The notes beneath the pieces are model-generated. The model saw only the letters and a list, made by a program, of their open reading frames with translations. It made no database searches and was not told the DNA's origin. The position numbers and the translations under genes were made by a program. This document shows, piece by piece, positions 1-6,409 of a stretch of DNA of 13,379 nucleotides. Origin of the DNA: JBAPUB01 sp049282455 (GTDB lineage: Bacteria; Actinomycetota; Actinomycetes; JAHEKZ01); assembly GCA_049282455.1 (NCBI GenBank), contig JBAPUB010000274.1, positions 1-13,379 of the forward strand. The letters are read 5' to 3'. How positions within the stretch are numbered: the first letter of the stretch is position 1; the number at the start of each line of letters is the position of its first letter.

Positions 1-1502
1 GTGCAGCCCCGGCCGCTCTCGCTACGGACGATCGCGAGCTTCTCGTCGGGAAGGCGCTCGGCGAAGACCTCATCAATGTCGATCGCGTGGCCGACTGTCT
101 CCGCGACGGCTGCCCGGTCACCGGTGACGAGAACGACCCGTTCGACGCCGGCAGAGCGCAGAGCGCGGACCATCCGCGGCGCGTCGGGGCGCAGCGGGTC
201 GACCAGCAAGAGGGCACCGGCGACACAGTCGTCAATCGACACGAGCACCAGCAGGGCCGACTCCACCTCGCTGCGTCGGCGCGCGCGTTGCAGCCACTCG
301 GGCCGCTCAGCGGGCGCGAGCCAGGTGAGCTTGCCGACCGATACGCGATGGTCCTCGACTCGACCGGCGACCCCACGTCCGCTGCTCTCGACGACCTCCG
401 ACGGCGTCACCAGCTCGAGGCCCCGGCTGCGCGCAGAGACGACCACCGCCGCGGCCAGGACGTGCGGTGAGGCCTGGTCCAGGCTCGCCGCCAACCTCAG
501 GACCTGGTCGGGGTCGCGACCTGGTGCCGCGACGACCTGCGCCAGCTCGGGCCGGCCAGCAGTGAGCGTCCCGGTCTTGTCGAAGAGCACGACCCGGCCC
601 AGGGCCAGCCGCTCCAGCGCGGCGCCGCCCTTGATGACGGCGCCGCGTCGAGCGCTCTGCGCCATGCCGGCAACGAGCGCAATCGGCGCGGCCAGGATCA
701 AGGGACAGGGCGTGGCCACGACCAGGACGGCAACGGCTCGGTTGGGGTCGCCCGACCAGACCCAGGCCACGGTCGCCACGACGATGGTGAGCGGAACGAA
801 CCAGGCGGCGATGCGGTCGGCCATCCGGACGAAGGGTGCGCCAGACGCCTGGGCCTGCTGCACCAGGCGCACGATGCCGGCGTACGTGCTCTGCTCCGAA
901 GTGGTCGTGGCCCGCACCACGGCCGGCGGACCGGTCACGACGACGCCGCTGCGCACCAGGTCGCCGGTCGGACGCTCGACGGGCATGGCCTCGCCGGTCA
1001 GGGCCGCTTCGTCCAGAACAGCCGGGGTGAGCAACGTCCCATCGACCGGGACGACTTCTCCGGTCCGCACGAGGAGCCGGTCGTCGACGCGCACCGACTG
1101 CAGGTCGACCACACTGACGTCGTCGTCGTCGCCCAGCCGGCTCACCGTGCGCGGGACACGGCTGACCAGAGCCGTCAGCTCGCGGCGAGACTGCCCCTCG
1201 GCCCATCGCTCTAGCATCCGACCGCTGGCCAGCATCAGGGCCACGATCGCGCCGGCGAGGAGCTCAGCCGTGACCAGCGCGCCCGCCAGGGCCAGCACCG
1301 CCACGATGTCGGCACCGACCCGGCCCTGGCGCAGGCTCGCGACAACCCAGGCGGTCGCCGCGACCAGCCCCAGCGCTGTCGTGGCCGCCCACAGCACCGC
1401 GGCCGTCCCCGGTGATCCGCCGGCCAGCGCCACCAGGCCGCCGACCAGCCCGCCGGTCGATACGGCGAACAGGCCAGACGTCGGAGTCAGGCGCGCAACC
1501 AC
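1..1502 (-). CDS. P1B-type metal-transporting ATPase, TPC class (partial, C-terminus off left edge)
   Basis: Membrane pump that would move a transition-metal ion at the cost of ATP. 500 residues are visible. Hydrophobic helices begin near residue 8, so there is no N-terminal metal-binding (HMA) domain. The actuator TGE motif is at 169-171. The metal-site helix has TPCPLILAAP at 264-273, which fits the TPC(x6)P signature reported for the P1B-5 class (Ni/Fe/Co). DKTGTLT with the phosphorylated Asp308 follows. The N-domain has SPHVLA where many relatives have an HP dipeptide. The window ends after AERLPDEKLAIV, so the GDGxNDxP hinge, the last helices and any C-terminal hemerythrin-like domain are not visible. 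GTG at 1502 is chosen because it is the first start after the ybjN stop (10-base gap); no strong Shine-Dalgarno is seen, so coupling to ybjN is likely. Family is certain; metal specificity is inference. Confidence 0.9.
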   Translation of the reverse strand, partial: MVARLTPTSGLFAVSTGGLVGGLVALAGGSPGTAAVLWAATTALGLVAATAWVVASLRQGRVGADIVAVLALAGALVTAELLAGAIVALMLASGRMLERWAEGQSRRELTALVSRVPRTVSRLGDDDDVSVVDLQSVRVDDRLLVRTGEVVPVDGTLLTPAVLDEAALTGEAMPVERPTGDLVRSGVVVTGPPAVVRATTTSEQSTYAGIVRLVQQAQASGAPFVRMADRIAAWFVPLTIVVATVAWVWSGDPNRAVAVLVVATPCPLILAAPIALVAGMAQSARRGAVIKGGAALERLALGRVVLFDKTGTLTAGRPELAQVVAAPGRDPDQVLRLAASLDQASPHVLAAAVVVSARSRGLELVTPSEVVESSGRGVAGRVEDHRVSVGKLTWLAPAERPEWLQRARRRSEVESALLVLVSIDDCVAGALLLVDPLRPDAPRMVRALRSAGVERVVLVTGDRAAVAETVGHAIDIDEVFAERLPDEKLAIVRSESGRGC

Positions 1503-1512
1503 ACCTTCATGG

Positions 1513-2031
1513 TCACGACTGCTCGGGGCCAGCGGCAGAGTCCGAGGGCCCGGGCGCAAGGTGCCGGAACGCCTCCAGGTTCGCCACCGACTCGCCTCGG
1601 CTCAACCGCCAGCGCCACTCGCGCTGGATGCTGGTGGCGAACCCCAGCTCGAGCAGGGTGTTGAAGGCGCTGTCGGCGGTCTGGAGCACCTGGCCCAGCG
1701 CGGCGTCCAGCGTCGCCGGCGTCACGGCCTCGAGCGGGAGGCGAGCCACGAGGTAGACGTCGTCCAGCGGGTCGACCCCGAAGGCCAGGCCCGGGTGCTT
1801 GGCGTTCTGGCGGAGCAGCCACCGGAAGAACGCCTCGGCGTTCTCGTCGGGGTGGCGCACGACGAACGCGTTGAGAGTGAGGCTGTAGCGACCGACGACC
1901 ATCGACACGGTGGTCCGCAGCTTGTGCTCTCCGGGGAGCACGGCCACGAAGGTGCCCGGTGTCGACTCGCTCCAGTCGACGTCCAGCTGCTCGAGGGTCT
2001 GCCGGACGACGGTGAGGGCGTCGCCGCTCAG
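1513..2031 (-). CDS. YbjN domain-containing protein, probable CTG start
   Basis: About 172-residue soluble protein of the YbjN family, often found directly downstream of mshA in actinobacteria (as I recall, Rv0486-Rv0487 in M. tuberculosis). The conserved fold covers roughly residues 8-160, with hallmarks such as LDVDW, AFVVRHPDENAEAFFRWLL and a Trp/Arg-rich segment REWRWRLSRGE near 138-147. The tail is Ser/Pro/Ala rich. The exact role is unknown; YbjN proteins resemble secretion-chaperone folds. The start is unusual: the domain begins just at the mshA stop, and the only codon there is CTG (2029-2031), which overlaps the mshA TGA as CTGA. In-frame GTG at 2160 and ATG at 2247 would add 43-72 Arg-rich residues translated from the overlap with mshA, which look like shadow sequence. 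The next GTG (residue 29) would cut the domain. The 3' end lies 10 bases before the ATPase start. Confidence 0.85.
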   Translation of the reverse strand: MSGDALTVVRQTLEQLDVDWSESTPGTFVAVLPGEHKLRTTVSMVVGRYSLTLNAFVVRHPDENAEAFFRWLLRQNAKHPGLAFGVDPLDDVYLVARLPLEAVTPATLDAALGQVLQTADSAFNTLLELGFATSIQREWRWRLSRGESVANLEAFRHLAPGPSDSAAGPEQS

Positions 2032-3314
2032 GAGGCCACGCTGCCGGCGCTGGAGGAGGTCAGCGCGTCGCGGTACACGGCGAGCATCGACTCGGCGGTC
2101 GCCGTCCAGCCGAACTGCTCGGCATGGGCGAGCGCACCGGCGCCGAGCGTGGCACGCCACCGCGGCTCGTCGAGCAGGCGCCCGAGCACCTGGGCGTAGT
2201 CGCGCGGGTCGTGGCCGTCGACGAGCACACCTGAGGCGCCGTCGCACACGGCCGTCGTCAACCCACCGACCGCAGACGCGACGACCGGCGTTCCGCAGGC
2301 CTGCGACTCGACGGCCACGAGCCCGAACGACTCGTTGTAGGAGGGCACGACCGTGACGTCGGCCGCGCGGTACCAGTCGGCCAGCTCGGGCTGGGCCGCG
2401 GGTGGGGCGAACCGGACGAGATCTCCGACACCCAGCGAGGACGCGAGCTTCTCGAGGTGCTCGGGGTGCGCCAACCCCGACCCGCTCGGCCCACCGACGA
2501 CGGCCACGACGAGTGAGTCGCGCCGGTCAGGTCGGTCGGCCACCATCTGGGCGGCGGCGCGGACCAGGACGTCGGGTGCCTTGAGGGGCTGGATCCGGCC
2601 CACGAAGAGCAGCACGGATGCGTCGAGCGGCAGACGAAGTCGGCGCCGCGCCTCGGTCTGGTCCCCGGCGGTGAAGACCTGCAGGTCGACCCCCGGTTCG
2701 ACGACGGCGACCCTGGACGGCGAGGCGCCGTAGAGCTCGACGAGCTGCGCGGCCTCGGCGTGGGTGTTCGCGACGAGCCGGTCGGCCGAGCTCACGACCT
2801 GCGCCTCACCAACGACCCGGGCACTGGGCTCGGGTGTGTCACCTTCAGCGAGCCACGCGTTCTTGACCTTGGCCATCGTGTGCATCGAGTGCACGAGTGG
2901 AGTGCCCCACCGGTCCTTGGCCAGGTAGCCCACCTGTCCGGACAACCAGTAGTGGCTGTGCACGAGGTCGTAGTGCCCCGGGTCGTTGCGCGCCTCTGCA
3001 CGCAGCACGCCTGAGGTGAAGGCACACAGCAGGCCCGGGAGGTCCTCCTTGGCCAGCCCCTCGAAGGGGCCGGCCGGGACGTGACGCACGGTCACGCCGG
3101 GAGCCAGCTCGACCGAGGGAGGAAGGTCGCCCGACGTGGCCCGGGTGAAGATCTCGCTCTCGACCCCGAGCTCGGCCAGCCGCTTCGCGGTCTCGACGAC
3201 GTACACGTTCATCCCGCCGGCGTCACCGGTGCCGGGCTGGTCCAGCGGCGACGTGTGCACGCTGAGAGTGGCGATCCGGCGCGGCATGAGGCTTCGGACA
3301 CTCCGATGGCTCAC
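2028..3314 (-). CDS. mshA: D-inositol-3-phosphate glycosyltransferase (mycothiol biosynthesis)
   Basis: Cytosolic GT-B, family 4 glycosyltransferase that joins GlcNAc from UDP-GlcNAc to 1D-myo-inositol 3-phosphate, the first committed step of mycothiol synthesis. It has 428 residues, normal for the family. The N-terminal domain has TSPLDQPGTGDAGGMNVY at 21-38, a signature of MshA, and HSHYWLSG at 119-126. The C-terminal domain has FVGRIQPLKAPDVL at 237-250 and the nucleotide-sugar E-x7-E region ESFGLVAVE at 328-336. The GTG start at 3314 is fixed by an AAGGAG ribosome site (3320-3325) five bases upstream; the frame stays open farther upstream but that part reads antisense to the acetyltransferase gene. 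It heads the run mshA-ybjN-ATPase. A SigR-like promoter lies upstream. Identification is by motifs and by the ybjN neighbour. Confidence 0.95.
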   Translation of the reverse strand: MSHRSVRSLMPRRIATLSVHTSPLDQPGTGDAGGMNVYVVETAKRLAELGVESEIFTRATSGDLPPSVELAPGVTVRHVPAGPFEGLAKEDLPGLLCAFTSGVLRAEARNDPGHYDLVHSHYWLSGQVGYLAKDRWGTPLVHSMHTMAKVKNAWLAEGDTPEPSARVVGEAQVVSSADRLVANTHAEAAQLVELYGASPSRVAVVEPGVDLQVFTAGDQTEARRRLRLPLDASVLLFVGRIQPLKAPDVLVRAAAQMVADRPDRRDSLVVAVVGGPSGSGLAHPEHLEKLASSLGVGDLVRFAPPAAQPELADWYRAADVTVVPSYNESFGLVAVESQACGTPVVASAVGGLTTAVCDGASGVLVDGHDPRDYAQVLGRLLDEPRWRATLGAGALAHAEQFGWTATAESMLAVYRDALTSSSAGSVAS

Positions 3315-3359
3315 GCTCGCTCCTTCCTGCCTGTGCTGGGTCCGGCGACCCGGAACTCC

Positions 3360-3388
3360 CAACGCCCGACCGATCCTCCCCCATTCCC
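3360..3388 (-). promoter_or_regulatory. SigR/SigH-type promoter for mshA
   Basis: On the minus strand GGGAAT (3383-3388) is followed after 19 bases by GTTG (3360-3363). This resembles the GGGAAT-N18-GTTG consensus of the thiol-stress ECF sigma factor SigR (SigH in mycobacteria); the spacer is one base long. The predicted transcript would start about 40 bases before the mshA GTG and include its AAGGAG site. Mycothiol genes are established SigR targets in Streptomyces, which supports the assignment. The region is G-rich, so a chance match is possible. Confidence 0.5.
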
Positions 3389-3458
3389 CCCTCGGGTGTC
3401 TTCCCGGCGGCCGGACCAGACCACCAGAGGCAGGAATCCGGCAGGGCGCAGGCGACCG

Positions 3459-3464
3459 TAGGCT
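3459..3464 (+). promoter_or_regulatory. -10 element of leaderless acetyltransferase promoter
   Basis: TAGGCT matches the actinobacterial TANNNT -10 box and ends exactly six bases before the GTG start at 3471, which places the transcription start on or next to the start codon. No Shine-Dalgarno is present. No convincing -35 is seen 16-18 bases upstream. Confidence 0.6.
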
Positions 3465-3470
3465 GCTCCC

Positions 3471-4010
3471 GTGAGCGACCAGTTCCGCACCAGCCGACTC
3501 ACCCTTCGCCCGTGGGACCCCGACTCCGACGACGACGTCACCACCGCCTTCGACATCTACCGACCGGACGAGGTGGCGCGGTGGCTGGGGGCACGCCCGG
3601 CACCCTGGTCCTCGGTGGACGCCGCCCGTGAGCGTCTCAGAAGGTGGCAGCGAGCCCCCCAGGATCACCCCGGGTACGGGCTGTGGGCGGTCGTCCCGGA
3701 CTCCGTCGGGACACCCGTCGGCACCGTCCTGCTCGTGCACCTGCGCGGCTCCGACGACGTGGACACCACTGACGTGGAGGTGGGCTGGCACTTCCACCCC
3801 GAGCACTGGGGCCATGGGTACGCCACCGAGGCCGCCTCGCGGCTGCTCGACCACGCGTTCACCGACCTGGGCCTCGACACGGTGAACGCCGTCGCCTACC
3901 CGGGCAACGAGCGTTCGACGGCCGTCATGCAGCGCCTGGGCATGCGCTCGCGAGGCGAGACCGACCGCTGGTACGGGGCCACGCTCGAGTGGTGGTCGGT
4001 CGAGCGCTAG
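3471..4010 (+). CDS. GNAT-family N-acetyltransferase (RimJ/RimL-like)
   Basis: 179-residue acetyltransferase that uses acetyl-CoA to acetylate an amine substrate, possibly a protein N-terminus or a small molecule. The N-terminus RTSRLTLRPW (6-15) is the standard first strand of the RimJ/RimL type. The acetyl-CoA motif is EHWGHGYATEAA at 111-122, with the HxxGHGYA pyrophosphate loop, and the late NERSTAVMQRLGM at 146-158 is the usual motif B. It is complete. It diverges from mshA across a 156-bp gap and converges on the alaX-like gene, with which it shares a CTAG at the stops. The GTG start is supported by the -10 box six bases upstream. The substrate cannot be told from sequence. Confidence 0.9.
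   Translation: MSDQFRTSRLTLRPWDPDSDDDVTTAFDIYRPDEVARWLGARPAPWSSVDAARERLRRWQRAPQDHPGYGLWAVVPDSVGTPVGTVLLVHLRGSDDVDTTDVEVGWHFHPEHWGHGYATEAASRLLDHAFTDLGLDTVNAVAYPGNERSTAVMQRLGMRSRGETDRWYGATLEWWSVER
4007..4010. other. Shared CTAG stop palindrome of convergent genes
   Basis: CTAG gives TAG on the plus strand for the acetyltransferase (4008-4010) and TAG on the minus strand for the alanyl-tRNA editing gene (4007-4009). The genes overlap by two bases, with no room for a conventional terminator between them. Confidence 0.95.
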
Positions 4011-4762
4011 CTGCCGGCTCCGGGGTTCTCGTCGGTGATGCGTACCCGCAGCCGCCGGAAGCCCTTGCCCTTGTTCTCGACCTTGAGCACCTCGATGCCG
4101 CCGATCTGGCGCGTCGACGCCACATGGGTTCCGCCGTCTGCCTGTGTGTCGAGCCCGACGATGTCGACGATGCGCACGACCTCGAGGTCGGGCGGCAGCA
4201 GGTTGGTCGCCGTGCGAATGATGTCGGGGATCTCGAACGCCTCGTCGCGCGGAAGGTTGGTCACTTCGATGGCGCGGTCGGCGGCGACCTCGACGGCGCA
4301 GGCGGCAGCGACGGCGTCCTTGAAGCCCTCGGGGACCTCGGGCAGGTTGAAGTCCATCCGGGCCTGGAACGGCTCCATGTTGCCGCCGGTGACCAACGCA
4401 CCGAAGTCGCGGAACACGACACCGCTGAGCAGGTGCAGCCCGGAGTGCGTGCGCATCAGTGCCAGGCGCCGGTCGTCCTCGAGGGCTCCACGCACAGCAG
4501 TTCCGAGCGCCGGCAGGGGGTCACCGTCGGCGGGGACCAGCCGGATGTCGTCGCCCCGGCGCACGCCGACGATGCGGGTCTGGACGCCACCCCACAGCAG
4601 CACCCCGTGGTCGGGCGGCTGACCTCCGCCGCCGGGGTAGAACGCCGACCGGTCCAGCACGATGCCGTCGTCGTCGACGTCGAGCACGACGGCGTCCCAC
4701 TCACGCAGGGTCGGGTCGTCGAGCTCGAGACGGTGTGTGCGGCCGTGGTGGTCAGAACCCAT
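4007..4762 (-). CDS. Alanyl-tRNA editing protein, AlaX-M-like
   Basis: 251-residue free-standing editing protein, related to the editing domain of alanyl-tRNA synthetase, which hydrolyses Ser-tRNA(Ala) or Gly-tRNA(Ala) in trans. It has the N-terminal motif AFYPGGGGQPPDHG (40-53), typical of AlaX-M and AlaRS. The zinc site is HSGLH at 106-110, with the late QADGGTHV (207-214) giving Gln207 and His213; Gln stands where AlaRS often has Cys. No synthetase catalytic domain is present and the length fits AlaX-M. The ATG at 4762 is chosen because TAGGGT lies six bases upstream; there is no Shine-Dalgarno. Upstream is a channel gene with a 38-bp gap, so alaX can be read separately from it. Confidence 0.92.
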   Translation of the reverse strand: MGSDHHGRTHRLELDDPTLREWDAVVLDVDDDGIVLDRSAFYPGGGGQPPDHGVLLWGGVQTRIVGVRRGDDIRLVPADGDPLPALGTAVRGALEDDRRLALMRTHSGLHLLSGVVFRDFGALVTGGNMEPFQARMDFNLPEVPEGFKDAVAAACAVEVAADRAIEVTNLPRDEAFEIPDIIRTATNLLPPDLEVVRIVDIVGLDTQADGGTHVASTRQIGGIEVLKVENKGKGFRRLRVRITDENPGAGS

Positions 4763-4768
4763 GTCCGG

Positions 4769-4774
4769 ACCCTA
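4769..4774 (-). promoter_or_regulatory. -10 element of leaderless alaX-like promoter
   Basis: On the minus strand TAGGGT is followed by six bases and then the ATG at 4762, the leaderless arrangement. The -35 region would fall at about 4792-4798, spanning the end of the gap and the upstream gene's start of stop; it shows no clear consensus. Confidence 0.6.
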
Positions 4775-4800
4775 GCCGTCCCCAGTCGGTGGCCCCATGC

Positions 4801-5217
4801 TCAGTCGGTCGACCGCTCTTCCAAACGACGTTCGATGGTGACCAGCCGGGCCTCGAGCCGTTCCAGCGCACGAAGCGTGGCGTGCTCGGCCTCCTCCTCG
4901 CGCGCGTCACGCGGACGCTCCTCGTCCCGCACGAAGATCGCCGCGAAGGCGGCACTGACCATGGCCAGGAGCAGGAACCCGATGACCATCAGGAAGACCG
5001 ACAGCACCGCCCCGGCCCCGGTGCGCGGCACCTCACCGACGAACCCGACGGTCGTGACCAGGCTGATCGACCACCACAGTCCACGCCAGAAGGTGTGCAC
5101 CGTGTCCACCTCGACCGCGGCGGCCGCCCCTGCGGCCAGGACGACGATGACCGCCGAGCACAAGACCGCCGGCCACACCCACGTTCTCCGCACCCGCAGC
5201 CGGGACCGCTCAGCCAT
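4801..5217 (-). CDS. Small two-TM ion channel (potassium-channel family) with variant filter
   Basis: 138-residue membrane protein. Helix one is at about 14-36, then a pore helix and filter (HTFWRGLWWSISLVTTVGFVGE, split here as pore helix 41-53 and filter 54-62), then helix two at about 70-95. The layout is that of a minimal KcsA-type subunit, likely tetrameric. The filter reads TTVGFVGE instead of TVGYGD, with one extra residue between the glycines. The C-terminus (97-136) is Glu/Arg rich, with heptad-like leucines, and is probably a coiled coil that helps assembly. The ATG at 5217 is chosen because AAAGGAG (5223-5229) lies five bases upstream; an ATG at 5235 has no such site. It follows the hydrolase gene by 48 bp. 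The transported ion is uncertain because of the filter. Confidence 0.8.
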   Translation of the reverse strand: MAERSRLRVRRTWVWPAVLCSAVIVVLAAGAAAAVEVDTVHTFWRGLWWSISLVTTVGFVGEVPRTGAGAVLSVFLMVIGFLLLAMVSAAFAAIFVRDEERPRDAREEEAEHATLRALERLEARLVTIERRLEERSTD

Positions 5218-5236
5218 GCCCACTCCTTTCCGCACC

Positions 5237-5262
5237 TGCGACGACCTGTCGCAAGCACAGGT
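5237..5262 (-). other. Overlapping hairpins between hydrolase and channel genes
   Basis: Two perfect 6-bp stems overlap: TGCGAC/GTCGCA (5237-5242 with 5248-5253, 5-base loop) and ACCTGT/ACAGGT (5244-5249 with 5257-5262, 7-base loop). They cannot form together. They sit after the hydrolase stop and before the channel ribosome site. No U-run follows. They may be a weak terminator, an attenuator or an RNA-processing site; function is inference. Confidence 0.35.
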
Positions 5263-5265
5263 TCC

Positions 5266-6003
5266 TCACGTCGCGAGGAACCCACTGACGACCTCGCGCA
5301 GTCGTTCGCGCGCCGACCACACCCACGGCAGGTCGCTGACGACCAGCTGCGCGTTCGGCAGCACGTGAGCCAGCTGCTGCGCCGCGGACAGGGGGTGGAC
5401 GTCGTCGTCCGCCTGGGCCAGGACCAGCACCGGCGTGCGCATCGTGGCGAGGGGCACCTGCGCGGCCAAGTGGGCAGCAGCCCCGGACAGCACGTCGTCG
5501 AGCAGCGGGCCCAGAGGAAGACCGAGGACGACATCGGCCTGGCGCCGGGCCCACATGCTGACCGGCAGCTTCGAGCGCACGCTCGCGGGCTGGATCTCCA
5601 GAAGTGCCTGGGTCATGGCGATCTGGTCGTGTCCGACGAAGGCGTCGCGCAGAGCCTGAAGAGCCTGCTGCGCCGGTTCGGAGTGGTCGTCGAACACTGC
5701 TCCCGGTAGGGCGACGACGATCTTGGTGTAGCGGTCCGGCTGCCGTGCAGCTGCCGCGAGGACCGCGGTTGCGCCGAGCGAGACACCCAGGGCCTGCGAG
5801 GCGTCGACCTCGTCAGAGACGGACGAGACCGCGTCGACCGCGGACGCGACGGTGGGAACCACGAGCTCGACGAAGCTGCGCGTTCCGGTGACGCCGCTGC
5901 CGAAGGCCCGGATGTCGCCGAGCGTCTGGGCCAGGCCGGCGACGAAGACCGTGCTCGGCAACCCCGAGCCGGTCACCAGGTGCTCGGGAGGCGGTTCGGT
6001 CAC
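5266..6003 (-). CDS. Alpha/beta hydrolase-fold protein
   Basis: 245-residue protein of the alpha/beta hydrolase superfamily. The N-terminal strand VFVAGLAQTLGD (19-30) fits the first core strand and oxyanion region. The nucleophile elbow is GVSLGAT at 73-79 with Ser75. A late strand PVLVLAQADDDVHP (191-204) carries the acidic residue of the triad near Asp199-201. At the expected His position near the C-terminus (PWVWSARERLRE, 226-237) no His is present, so the triad is incomplete or uses another residue. The GTG start overlaps the stop of the DUF2516 gene as GTGA, a sign of translational coupling. No signal peptide or membrane segment is seen. Substrate is unknown. Confidence 0.82.
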   Translation of the reverse strand: MTEPPPEHLVTGSGLPSTVFVAGLAQTLGDIRAFGSGVTGTRSFVELVVPTVASAVDAVSSVSDEVDASQALGVSLGATAVLAAAARQPDRYTKIVVALPGAVFDDHSEPAQQALQALRDAFVGHDQIAMTQALLEIQPASVRSKLPVSMWARRQADVVLGLPLGPLLDDVLSGAAAHLAAQVPLATMRTPVLVLAQADDDVHPLSAAQQLAHVLPNAQLVVSDLPWVWSARERLREVVSGFLAT

Positions 6004-6311
6004 CAGGGACCGTAGGGGCCCTGCGACGACCCGCCACGGCCCACGCTCTTCACCGCTGGACGCACGTCGACGATGTACACGATCGCGGCGACGACACCGA
6101 GCAGGGCGAAGAAGTTCAGCCCTCTGGAGACGAAGGCGACGCCGAACCCCACGGCGAGCACCAGACCCCAGAGCAGCTTGGTCTGCTTGCCGGCGGCGAC
6201 GTAGGCGGCGCTGGGCCGGATCAAGGCATCGACGAGTGCGAACAGGATCAGACAGAGCAGGGCAATCGTGATGATCAGGGTGAGTGCGCTGATCGGTCCG
6301 AACAGGTCCAT
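6000..6311 (-). CDS. DUF2516 family membrane protein
   Basis: 103-residue protein with three predicted membrane segments, about 5-30, 45-62 and 66-82, and a Gly/Pro-rich end. The segment LVDALIRPSAAYVAAGKQTKLLWG (26-49, in part) is characteristic of actinobacterial DUF2516 proteins. Function is unknown. I recall the same place in mycobacteria, next to hbhA and an XRE gene (Rv0474-Rv0476), which supports the call. The ATG at 6311 has TAACCT six bases upstream and no properly spaced ribosome site (GGAG is only two bases away), so it looks leaderless. Its TGA overlaps the GTG of the hydrolase gene. Confidence 0.88.
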   Translation of the reverse strand: MDLFGPISALTLIITIALLCLILFALVDALIRPSAAYVAAGKQTKLLWGLVLAVGFGVAFVSRGLNFFALLGVVAAIVYIVDVRPAVKSVGRGGSSQGPYGPW

Positions 6312-6317
6312 GGCTCC

Positions 6318-6323
6318 AGGTTA
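6318..6323 (-). promoter_or_regulatory. -10 element of leaderless DUF2516 promoter
   Basis: On the minus strand TAACCT ends six bases before the ATG at 6311. The hexamer is identical to the arsR -10 in this window. No clear -35 is seen. It would drive DUF2516, the hydrolase and possibly the channel gene. Confidence 0.6.
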
Positions 6324-6350
6324 TCCGGACCGCGGAAGGCCGGCGTCCAT

Positions 6351-6380
6351 CCGAGCGGCAACGAGCCCGCCACCGCTCGG
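6351..6380 (-). terminator. Probable hairpin terminator after the HbhA-like gene
   Basis: CCGAGCGG (6351-6358) and CCGCTCGG (6373-6380) form a perfect 8-bp GC-rich stem with a 14-base loop. It starts 29 bases after the hbhA-like stop and before the DUF2516 -10. No U-run follows, as is common for GC-rich actinobacterial hairpins. It could end the XRE-hbhA transcript. Confidence 0.4.
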
Positions 6381-6409
6381 GTCGACGGTGACAGGCTCGT
6401 TGGTGTCGG

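Noticed and set aside
1..2199. 732-residue plus-strand open frame
   Set aside because: It is Arg/Ser/Thr-rich antisense reading over the ATPase and ybjN genes, without any family motif; high GC keeps such frames open.
3315..3854. Longer mshA start at 3854
   Set aside because: The extension reads antisense through the acetyltransferase gene; the GTG at 3314 has an ideal AAGGAG site.
3989..5709. Long plus-strand open frames opposite alaX, channel and hydrolase genes
   Set aside because: Low-complexity Arg/Gly/His composition and no motifs; the minus strand has clear families with proper starts.
6312..6409. Small gene between hbhA-like and DUF2516
   Set aside because: The 98 bp hold only a hairpin and a promoter; no supported frame.
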